From assembly GCF_965221945.1 (NCBI RefSeq), contig NZ_OZ244925.1, positions 1,054,001-1,118,000 of the forward strand: DNA of 64,000 bases. The letters run 5' to 3'. Below are positions 41,541-50,785 of this stretch, one piece after another. The DNA comes from Poriferisodalis sp965221945 (GTDB lineage: Bacteria > Actinomycetota > Acidimicrobiia > Acidimicrobiales > Poriferisodalaceae). Under the pieces are notes generated by a model. The model was not told the origin of the DNA, made no database searches, and saw only the letters and a list, made by a program, of their open reading frames with translations. Both the position numbers and the translations under genes were made by a program. The stretch's first letter is position 1; every line of letters starts with the position of its first letter.

Positions 41541-43139
41541 CTATGGGCTACGGGAGGCGGCGGGAGCTGTGGGTGCCCGGTTGGGCGGTCCGGTGCCTTG
41601 GGGTTCGGGTGGTTGCAGGCGGGGTTTTCCGTCGGGTGGTGTGTCGATCCGGCGACCGTGTTGGTGGAGGTCGGCATGGCAGTCAAAGCACAGCGATGCG
41701 AGATTCGGTATCTCGGTGTGGCCACCGTTCTCGTAGTAGTCGATGTGGTGAGCCTCGGTGTGCTCGGAAGTGAGGTCGCAGCCGATGCAGCCCTGGTCGC
41801 GCATTGCGAGGATGAGCCGTTGGGCGTCGTTGGCGTTGCGGGTGCGCCCCAAGGCAAGTTCGGACCAGTCCGATTTGAACATTGCGGGCAGCACGTTGGC
41901 GTTGACCGCGTGGTCGACGAGCATCTTGGCTGACAATGGGGTGCCGTCATCGAGGCGAGGGTTGACGAGTCGGTCGTTGACCATGTCGTAGTCCGCAATG
42001 ATCACCAGGCTTGTGTTGCGCCGACGGATGTTGGCTGTGCCGGCGATGAGGTCGCTGATCGCGTCCGCGGTGAGCTGCGCACGTGTCGGCACAATCCCAG
42101 CGCCGCCAGCATCGGTGCCGTCGTTCGGGTCGGGGAGGCCCGCGGCGAGACCGTTGCCGGTCGCGTTGTGGTCGGTGGCGTCGCCGTTGTTGGGAGTGTC
42201 GTCGGCGTTCTCCGCGCGGCGTCGCAGCGACCGCGCCATGGCCTGCAGGGCGATGTTGACCTGGCGTCCGGCGAGGAAGTCGAACTTGCCGTTGAGATGC
42301 CACATGCCGTCGTCGCCCAGCTTCATCGACCCCCAACGCTGCGCACGCTGCTGTGCAAGCTCCGCGTCGATCGGGCCGAGATTCTCGGCGGCGGCTTCGG
42401 CGTCGAGATCGGCGAACACCTGCTGGCTCTGATAGGCGAGCGGGTGGCGGGCCACCGTGTCGGAGGGATAGGCCCGACACAGCTCGATGAACTCCGCTTC
42501 GCTGCGACGATGCTTCTTGGGTGCCTCGCGGGCGATCACCTTCGCATGAGACATCCCGATCTCACCGGCCTGCAACGCGTCGAGCGTCGCTGTCATGCCC
42601 TCGGTGACGAGGCTCTCGGCCAGACGGGCCTCGGTGCGTGCCTGCGACGCGTTCAGACGCGTCTGGTCACGCAACACGTACGCCGCCGATTGCGCCCCGT
42701 TGCGGGACGCGAGCTCGCCCACCGCGGCCAGATAACGGCCCTCGATGCGCGCCCGCTCGCCAGCCAGCTCGACCACGAGATCTTTCAGATCGCCGTAACC
42801 CAACGACGCCAAGCCGTCGCTCTCATCAAGGCCGCACCCAGCTGCGGAAGTGTCGACACAACCGGCCGAGGGCTCGGGCACCGCACCGCTACCACTGCAC
42901 CGCAACCCACCGTCCCGCAGCGAACCGTCCCGCGCAACTACAGAACCGGCCGTGCCGCCAGCATCGCCCGGCGACCCAGCCGAATTGGCCCAGCCGTACC
43001 GCGAGCCGTGGTGCGAGTCGTCGAAGCGCCAAATGGCCATCGGGTCCGGCCACGCCGACTCGGCACCTGCAGCGTCGAACCCGGCCTCGGAAGGTTCCGA
43101 GCCGTCGGCGTCGAGCCGGTACAACAGGTCGGCGAACAT
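41541..43139 (-). CDS. DUF222/HNH endonuclease (13E12-type repeat protein)
   Basis: A 532-residue actinobacterial HNH protein. The middle region (residues about 110-280) is the helical DUF222 domain, and the C-terminus has the zinc/HNH nuclease motif CIGCDLTSEHTEAHHIDYYENGGHTEIPNLASLCFDCHADLH, with Cys pairs and catalytic His. Genes of this type are repeated in many actinobacterial genomes and sometimes linked to mobile DNA; their targets are unknown. ATG at 43139 opens at the edge of a lower-GC stretch; a TATGCT box just upstream could be the -10 element of a leaderless mRNA. Confidence 0.87.
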   Translation of the reverse strand: MFADLLYRLDADGSEPSEAGFDAAGAESAWPDPMAIWRFDDSHHGSRYGWANSAGSPGDAGGTAGSVVARDGSLRDGGLRCSGSGAVPEPSAGCVDTSAAGCGLDESDGLASLGYGDLKDLVVELAGERARIEGRYLAAVGELASRNGAQSAAYVLRDQTRLNASQARTEARLAESLVTEGMTATLDALQAGEIGMSHAKVIAREAPKKHRRSEAEFIELCRAYPSDTVARHPLAYQSQQVFADLDAEAAAENLGPIDAELAQQRAQRWGSMKLGDDGMWHLNGKFDFLAGRQVNIALQAMARSLRRRAENADDTPNNGDATDHNATGNGLAAGLPDPNDGTDAGGAGIVPTRAQLTADAISDLIAGTANIRRRNTSLVIIADYDMVNDRLVNPRLDDGTPLSAKMLVDHAVNANVLPAMFKSDWSELALGRTRNANDAQRLILAMRDQGCIGCDLTSEHTEAHHIDYYENGGHTEIPNLASLCFDCHADLHQHGRRIDTPPDGKPRLQPPEPQGTGPPNRAPTAPAASRSP

Positions 43140-43753
43140 GAAAATAGCATACACATGTACCGCACCAATCACACGCAAAAACAGCCACGAGTTTCGGGAT
43201 ATATCTGCACCGCATGTACGAGAAACATATCGAGAGAAAGCCGCTGGCAAAGGACCGATACCGCCGATTCGAGACAGCGAAACCGCTCGGCAACAAGTCG
43301 GCCAATAAGTGGAACCAGGCTCTCTCAGCCTTTCTCGTCGATTGCCGCGTTGGGACAACGATTTTACTGCGTAATGTCTGGCCTGCTCGCAGCGAGGTAG
43401 ACCGGGTTCACCAGCGTCAAGAACGCCGGTCTCTTCCTTCCAATACAGAGAGGATTAACCGAGACACTGGTCACCTGAATTCCTGAAGTTCTAGCTCGGC
43501 GTTGGTCTTGTATACCGAATACTGACAACGGTCCGGGCACCGTCAAATGGCAAGATCTTCACAGGAAGACCCAACTGGGGACAAGGCGTTCACAATCGGT
43601 CGATGACGACGTTGTCACAAGATATATGAGAATTCACGGCCAAGATAATCGGGTCTCAGCACTTTGTCACACTGGCCAATCTGCACCGTACTCGCTCCTT
43701 CCTTGCCTATCAGGAAGAGGGAGCGGAAGGCGCGGGAGGTGACGGGTTGAGCC
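43140..43753. other. Lower-GC intergenic stretch without a supported gene
   Basis: About 610 bases, clearly richer in A and T than the flanks. Short open frames exist on both strands, but none has a recognisable domain, a convincing ribosome-binding site and typical codon use together. It could be a relic of foreign DNA or an extended regulatory region for the endonuclease gene. Confidence 0.5.
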
Positions 43754-44564
43754 TCAGTATGGAGGATATACGACTTCTGTACTTGCTTCACTCGGGCCGT
43801 GATACGCAGCTCTTTGGTCATAATCCTCATGCAACGGATGGAAGCACAAGGCTCCTGGCGAGGTGGTGACGTAAGAGAAAGACCAGCCTACAGGACATGC
43901 CCTCAGAGACGTCAAAGCGTCAGTCTCATACCCTGACAGACCCTGACATGTACCTCGGTGGACATCAAAAACACAACCATTGCCGATATGGGCGCTAAAC
44001 ATGTCTGCCAAGGTCTGTTGATCCTCAGAAGTCCACGTCCCTCCTCCGAAAGCTTCAATTTCCCTATGTACTTCAAGCCAAGCTGGGCTGGGTGGCAGAG
44101 GATTCGGCACGGTTTCCTCTTCCCCGGTTCCGGCCTCCTCGGGTTCGCCGGTGGACGGCTCGATTGAGGTGCTGGTACCGGCGGTGGTGTCGCCGCTGGC
44201 ACGTCGCCCGACGAGCTGCGCTGTGGCCCAGCGGGTAGCGCCCCCGAGGCGTGTCATGTCACGACCGGCGATCTTCGCGGTGGGCACCGCAGCTATGCCG
44301 CCCAGCACGAAACCACCATCGTTCGCGGCGTCGAGACGTGCTTGCTGGCTGGCGGGCATCGGGCCGTCGCGTGGACCCGCCAGGATCACACAATCCGTGC
44401 CCACCACCCTAGCGAGGGTGACTGCGCTGTAGATGTCGGACTGCGCAGCCGCGTCAGAGCCGACCACGCCCGCTTTGGGCACCTGCCGCAGCGGGCAGCA
44501 CCAACGGCACCGCGAGCACCAACGCCAACAGAGCAGAAACCCAACGTCGACCTCGAACGCGCAT
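43754..44564 (-). pseudogene. Frameshifted secreted cell-wall-binding-repeat protein
   Basis: ATG at 44564, with GGGGAG upstream, opens a clear signal peptide (MRVRGRRWVSALLALVLAVP...AAAGAQS). That frame stops at a TGA near 44454. The continuation is in another frame from about 44480: DIYSAVTLARVVGTDCVILAGPRDG and RDMTRLGGATRWATAQLV, the pattern of cell-wall-binding type 2 repeats, then a Thr/Glu/Pro linker and a Cys-containing C-terminal domain to 43754. One frameshift separates export signal and body; a sequencing error or slippage site near GCCCAAAGCGGG cannot be excluded. Confidence 0.65.
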
Positions 44565-44904
44565 CGGCAAACTCCCCACTGGACCGCCCGACGACAATAC
44601 TCGGCACCTTTGACACGAGCCGCTCATGTCTTCACCCACCCAGGTCATGCGGCTGCATTGGAAGGTCCGCCGGCGCGCCGTCGGATGTGACGTTCCGCTG
44701 ACAGACAGCCAAGACGTGCCCAAATCGTCGATTCGCACATGCAAGACCACCGGTCAACGCGCCGGTCACCGTCGCCCGCGGTCGCTACGCATGCCACAGC
44801 AACGCCGCCTGTCGCGCGAGCTGGCTGATTCGCCCTGGGAGGGACGTACAGCCAGCCTCCGGCAACGCTTGCGAACCTTGCGCGGCCCCAGTCTCAGAGC
44901 GTCG

Positions 44905-45021
44905 GCGGAGAGGCACAGACGTCATAGCTGCGGAGGCGGCAGGAAACTCCGCGACGTTGCAACCTGCTGAATTGCTGGAGCCGAGGACCCTGCCGCCTCC
45001 GCAGCGGACACACCCAATCGC
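44905..45021. repeat. 117-bp palindromic repeat, copy 2
   Basis: Inverted copy of 11183-11299 with equal length, no gaps and 19 differences by my count. The inner stem (CTGCGGAGGCGGCAGG facing CCTGCCGCCTCCGCAG) is perfect here. It lies 99 bases after the stop of the LLM gene at 45121, as copy 1 lies after the stop of a minus-strand gene. The rest of the 44565-45120 gap shows no supported gene. Confidence 0.7.
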
Positions 45022-45120
45022 GCGGCCTCTCAAGAGCTGAGCGGGTAGGTGAGCTTGGGCGACTTGATTCCCCGAGCGCCGGGGATGCCGTGATGCTGCT
45101 GGTCACCTGCCCGCGCGGGC

Positions 45121-46116
45121 TTAGACAGCGAACGCGTCGATCATGGCCTCGACGTCGCCCAGGGGGTACAGGATCGGGCAGGTGGCACCGTTGGCCAAGT
45201 AGCCGTCGACGGCCTCGCGAGCCTCCGCAGGCGTGCCCGAGGCAGTGAGCATCTGGACGATGTCGTCGGGAACGAGTTGTGACGCTGCTTCGACCTGTTC
45301 GGCCGTGGCTGGCCACGTCAGTACCTTGCCGACTTCTTCGAGCAGCGATTCGGGTACGCCCGAGGCCTTCATGATGTGGGGCTGCTGGCCCAGGTACTGG
45401 GTGACCATGTTGCGTGCCATGTCGAGCGCCGTCGAGCGGTCTTCGTGCACCGAGCACACCACCAGCTGGGGGCGGTCGAGATCGTCGACGCTGCGGCCGG
45501 CTGATTCGGCGCCGCGTTCGAGCGCCTCCATGGCACGGCTGTTGTAGTCAGGCGAGACCAGGTAGTTCAGCACGACGCCGTCGGCGATCTCGCCGCACAG
45601 CTCCATCATCTTCATGCCTGTGGCACCGATGTAGATCGGCACGTCTTTGGGCCGTCGCTCCTGGTACACGTAGTCGAGTTCGACGTCGTCGAGCTGGACG
45701 TGATCGCCGTGAAAGCTGACGTTCTCGTTGGCGAGCAGCGCCCGCACCACGGTGGTGACCTCTCGCATCGCGCCGAGCGGGCGAGCCCTGCTGATGCCGA
45801 CCTTCGCGGCCAGCGGGTCCCACCATGCGCCGAGACCGCAGATGATGCGGCCCGGCGCGAGATCGTCAAGCGTGGAGAACATCGACGCCAGGCGTGCAGC
45901 GTTGCGCGACCAGATGTCGATGACGCCTGCTCCCACCTTGATCCGCGAGGTCGTTGCAGCGAACGCTGCCATCGGCACGCTGGCCTCGCGCACCAGCCGA
46001 GAGTCGGCCTGCCACACGGCCTCGAAACCGCGTTCCTCGGCGTACTGCGCAAAGCCCATTGCCTCACCGATCGGGTGGGCGTCTTGCAGGTACAGCGCAA
46101 CGCGTGTTGAAGTCAT
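45121..46116 (-). CDS. LLM-class oxidoreductase, F420-type (Mer-like)
   Basis: A 331-residue barrel of the methylene-tetrahydromethanopterin-reductase-like branch: VALYLQDAHPIGEAMGFAQYAEERGFEAVWQADSRLVREASVPMAAFAA, then RIKVGAGVIDIWSRN, then PGRIICGLGAWWDPLAAKVGI. These proteins mostly use coenzyme F420 in Actinobacteria. The substrate is unknown. It is divergent from the PLP enzyme gene at 46214. Confidence 0.87.
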   Translation of the reverse strand: MTSTRVALYLQDAHPIGEAMGFAQYAEERGFEAVWQADSRLVREASVPMAAFAATTSRIKVGAGVIDIWSRNAARLASMFSTLDDLAPGRIICGLGAWWDPLAAKVGISRARPLGAMREVTTVVRALLANENVSFHGDHVQLDDVELDYVYQERRPKDVPIYIGATGMKMMELCGEIADGVVLNYLVSPDYNSRAMEALERGAESAGRSVDDLDRPQLVVCSVHEDRSTALDMARNMVTQYLGQQPHIMKASGVPESLLEEVGKVLTWPATAEQVEAASQLVPDDIVQMLTASGTPAEAREAVDGYLANGATCPILYPLGDVEAMIDAFAV

Positions 46117-46213
46117 CGGTTCACCGCCATCGATCCGGGCCGTCCAATGCGCCCCGCTGCGGAAGTCCCCGCGGACGTCAGGCGCTGTCCGCGGAACATA
46201 GCCTCAGATCCCG

Positions 46214-47785
<1,572 letters not shown>

Positions 47786-47934
47786 GATCACCTTTCAGCG
47801 TCGAGCTTGAGTTGAGTCGCAGTTGTTGACGCCAGCCAATCACGGTCCTGTCGCGAAAGATATTGAAATTCAGTTTGCCAGCGGAAGGTGCGGCCGTACG
47901 GTCTGCGCTGTGTCCCCGGTGCAAAGAGCCCGCC

Positions 47935-48372
47935 GTGTCTGAAGAGGATCGTTCCAGCCTTTACGATTGGCTGCGTGAGCAGACCGGCGAGCACCTCGCG
48001 GAATATGTGATGTCGTGCCTGCTGCCCGCACCGCTGACCGATGTGGCTACCAAGTCCGATGTCGGCAAGGTCAAGTCCGAAGTGGCCGTGCCGAGGTCCG
48101 ATGTCGGCAAGGTCAGATCCGACATGGGCAAGCTTGAGTCGCGCTTCGACCGATTGCTCCTGTTGCGCGAAGCGGACCGCGTGGAGATGACTGCGCAGCG
48201 TGAGGCGGATCGGGCGGAGATGGCTACGCAGCGTGAGGCGGATCGGGCGGAGATGGCTGCGCAGCGTGAGGCGGATCGCAAGAGATCCACTTGGTTCGTA
48301 GGTTCGGTGGGAATCGCCCTATCGGCGCAGATCTTGGCCACGCATTTCGGTTGGATACCCTCAGGCATCTGA
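47935..48372 (+). CDS. Small coiled-coil protein with C-terminal membrane helix
   Basis: A 145-residue protein. The N-terminus (SEEDRSSLYDWLREQTGEHLAEYVMSC, then PAPLTDVATKSDV) is shared with the relic at 56007-56270. Then come hendecad coiled-coil repeats of the QREADRAEMAA type, written as a 33-bp DNA repeat in nearly three copies (48193-48280), and a C-terminal hydrophobic helix (STWFVGSVGIALSAQILATHFGW). GTG at 47935 is chosen because the family similarity begins there. The function is unknown; the layout would suit a membrane-tethered oligomer. Confidence 0.65.
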   Translation: MSEEDRSSLYDWLREQTGEHLAEYVMSCLLPAPLTDVATKSDVGKVKSEVAVPRSDVGKVRSDMGKLESRFDRLLLLREADRVEMTAQREADRAEMATQREADRAEMAAQREADRKRSTWFVGSVGIALSAQILATHFGWIPSGI

Positions 48373-48488
48373 GCGGGACGACGGAGGCGCTTGCCGACGG
48401 CAGGTCGTCTTCGCGCTCTCGGGTGCACAGGGGCACGCGGCTGGCTCGCGCGGGCGGGATTGCGTTGCGCCAATGAGAGAATGAGCCC

Positions 48489-49775
48489 ATGAGCGGATCT
48501 GAAGGGGGGGCGCCGCGGATCGACGGCGGGCGATTGATGGGCCGATTGGACGAGTTGGCTCAGATCGGTGCCATCGAGGGCACGCAGGGCAACTGCCGCC
48601 TGGCGCTCACCGACGAGGACCGCGCCGGTCGCGACCTGGTCGGCACGTGGATGGCCGACCTCGGGCTGGAAGTCACGATCGACGGGCTCGGCAACGTCGT
48701 GGCCTGCACCGAGCCGGGACGCGTCGCCGACTCTGTGATGATGGGCAGTCACATCGACACAGTCGCCACCGGCGGTCGGTACGACGGCAACCTCGGTGTG
48801 CTGGCCGGGCTGGAGGTCATCGAGTCGATGCTGGCGAGTGGCAACAAGCCCGCCCGACCCCTCTCGGTGGCGTACTTCACCGACGAAGAAGGCAGCCGGT
48901 TCGCTCCCGACATGCTGGGCAGCCTTGCCTACGCGGGCGGAATGGCTCTAGAAGAAGCGCTGGAAGTCACCGACCGGGCCGGTATCTCGGTCGGCGACGA
49001 GCTGGACCGCATCGGCTATCGCGGCTCGGCACCAGTGCCGGGCACCGTGCCGTATGCCTACATGGAGCTGCACATCGAGCAGGGTCCGGTGCTCGAGTTC
49101 CACGGGATCCAGATCGGCGTGGTCGAAGGCGTGCAGGGCATTTCATGGACAGAAGTCACGCTGCGCGGGCAGTCCAACCACGCCGGCACCACGCCGATGC
49201 CGCTGCGCCGTGATGCGGGGCTGGCTGCGTGTCGCATTGCCGGTGAGGTCCGCGAGATGGCGCACAACATCGGCGACTCGCAGGTCGGCACCGTGGGGTC
49301 GATCTCGCTCGTGCCGAACCTGGTGAACGTCATTGCGGGCTCGGCCACGATGACGGTGGACCTCCGCAACACTTCCGAAGGCATGCTGCAGCACGCCGAG
49401 GCACGTCTTGACGAGATCGTGGCCCGCATCGCCGACGGCGAGCATCTCGAGGCCGCCATGCGGCGCATGGCCCGCTTCGAGCCGGTGGAATTCCATCCGA
49501 GCGTCATCGACCTCGTCGAGCGATGCGCTGCCGAGTCGGGCCTGAGCCATCGTCGGATGCCCTCGGGCGCCGGACACGACGCGCAGATGCTGGCCCGTGT
49601 CTGCCCGACCGGGATGATCTTCGTGCCTAGCTTCGACGGCGTCAGCCACAACCCGGCTGAGTACACCGCACCGGAGGACATCGAGGCAGGCGCGAACTTG
49701 CTGGCCGACGTCGTGTGGCGCCTCGCCGACGGCGATATCGACGATGTGCTCGCGAACGGCGGGGCTGCGACATGA
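48489..49775 (+). CDS. M20-family amidohydrolase (allantoate/N-carbamoyl-amino acid type)
   Basis: A 428-residue zinc hydrolase. Metal ligands are His of GSHIDTV, Asp of RYDGNLGVLAGLE, Glu of FTDEEGSRF, His of ELHIEQGPVLE and a C-terminal His in VSHNPAEYT. The E-Q-G-P-V-L-E segment is characteristic of allantoate amidohydrolase and N-carbamoyl-L-amino-acid hydrolase (ureide-cleaving) subgroups. Its stop overlaps the next gene (ATGA), a nitrilase-family carbamoylase, so both probably act on ureido compounds in one pathway. Confidence 0.88.
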   Translation: MSGSEGGAPRIDGGRLMGRLDELAQIGAIEGTQGNCRLALTDEDRAGRDLVGTWMADLGLEVTIDGLGNVVACTEPGRVADSVMMGSHIDTVATGGRYDGNLGVLAGLEVIESMLASGNKPARPLSVAYFTDEEGSRFAPDMLGSLAYAGGMALEEALEVTDRAGISVGDELDRIGYRGSAPVPGTVPYAYMELHIEQGPVLEFHGIQIGVVEGVQGISWTEVTLRGQSNHAGTTPMPLRRDAGLAACRIAGEVREMAHNIGDSQVGTVGSISLVPNLVNVIAGSATMTVDLRNTSEGMLQHAEARLDEIVARIADGEHLEAAMRRMARFEPVEFHPSVIDLVERCAAESGLSHRRMPSGAGHDAQMLARVCPTGMIFVPSFDGVSHNPAEYTAPEDIEAGANLLADVVWRLADGDIDDVLANGGAAT

Positions 49776-50698
49776 GACCCCTCACCGTCGGCGCCGCGCA
49801 GCTCGGCCCGATCGCCCGCTACGAGACCCGTGCCAGCGTAGTGAAGCGCTTAGTCGCGCTGCTGCGCCAGGGCGTCGAGCGGGGCTGCGATGTCGTGGTG
49901 TTCCCCGAGTTGGCGCTCACCACCTTCTTCCCCCGCTGGTTCTTTCCAGACGACTCGCCCGAGCTGCTGTCGTACTTCGAGACCGAGATGCCATCGGCGG
50001 ACACCCAGCCGCTGTTCGACGAGGCCAAGCGGCTGGGCATCGGCTTCCACCTGGGGTACGCCGAGCTGACGCCCGACGGGCATCGCTACAACACTGCGAT
50101 CCTGGTTGATCGCGACGGCACCGTCGTTGCCAAGTACCGCAAGGTGCACATCCCGGGACACGAAGAGCACGAACCCCAACGCCCGTTCCAGCATCTTGAG
50201 CGCCGGTACTTCGAGGAATCCTCCGAGGGTTTCAGCGTGTGGCGGGCATTCGGCGGCGTCATGGGCATCGCCCTGTGCAATGATCGCCGCTGGCCCGAGA
50301 CCTACCGCGTGATGGGCCTCCAGGGCGTCGAGATGATCTTCATCGGCTACAACACACCGCTGCACTACGCGCCCGATCCCATCCAAGACCCGCTGCAGGC
50401 CTTCCACAATCACCTCGTGATGCAGGCGGGCGCCTACCAGAACGGCACCTGGGTGGTAGGGGTCGCCAAGGGCGGCACCGAGGAGGGCGTGGAGTCGCTG
50501 GCGCACTCTGCAGTGATCGCACCGTCGGGCCAGATCGTGGCCCAGGCGGTCACCGACGGCGACGAGCTCATCACTGCCCGGTGCGACCTGGACTGGTGCT
50601 CGCAATACAAGGACACGGTGTTCGACTTCGATCGCTACCGGCGGCCTGAGACGTACAAGTTGATCGGCGAACGCAAGGGAGCCATCCCGCCGCCTTGA
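49772..50698 (+). CDS. Nitrilase-superfamily carbamoylase/amidohydrolase
   Basis: A 308-residue carbon-nitrogen hydrolase with the catalytic triad Glu (VVFPELALT), Lys (KYRKVHIPG) and Cys (MGIALCNDRRWPE). The C-N-D-R-R-W-P-E context is that of N-carbamoyl-D-amino-acid hydrolase and beta-ureidopropionase-like enzymes, which release CO2 and ammonia from N-carbamoyl groups. ATG at 49772 overlaps the M20 gene. Together they could process the ring-opened products of purines, pyrimidines or hydantoins. Confidence 0.88.
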   Translation: MRPLTVGAAQLGPIARYETRASVVKRLVALLRQGVERGCDVVVFPELALTTFFPRWFFPDDSPELLSYFETEMPSADTQPLFDEAKRLGIGFHLGYAELTPDGHRYNTAILVDRDGTVVAKYRKVHIPGHEEHEPQRPFQHLERRYFEESSEGFSVWRAFGGVMGIALCNDRRWPETYRVMGLQGVEMIFIGYNTPLHYAPDPIQDPLQAFHNHLVMQAGAYQNGTWVVGVAKGGTEEGVESLAHSAVIAPSGQIVAQAVTDGDELITARCDLDWCSQYKDTVFDFDRYRRPETYKLIGERKGAIPPP

Positions 50699-50785
50699 GC
50701 GGTGGTGTGAATGACCGCGCGGCGGTGCGACAATAGCTAGCGGGGAAGGGACAGATAATCCCTAGGTCCCGGAGAAAGGTTGCCG

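Noticed and set aside
44440..44490. TGA after the signal peptide of the cell-wall-binding protein as a Sec codon
   Set aside because: The homologous continuation is in another frame, and no Cys position is conserved there.
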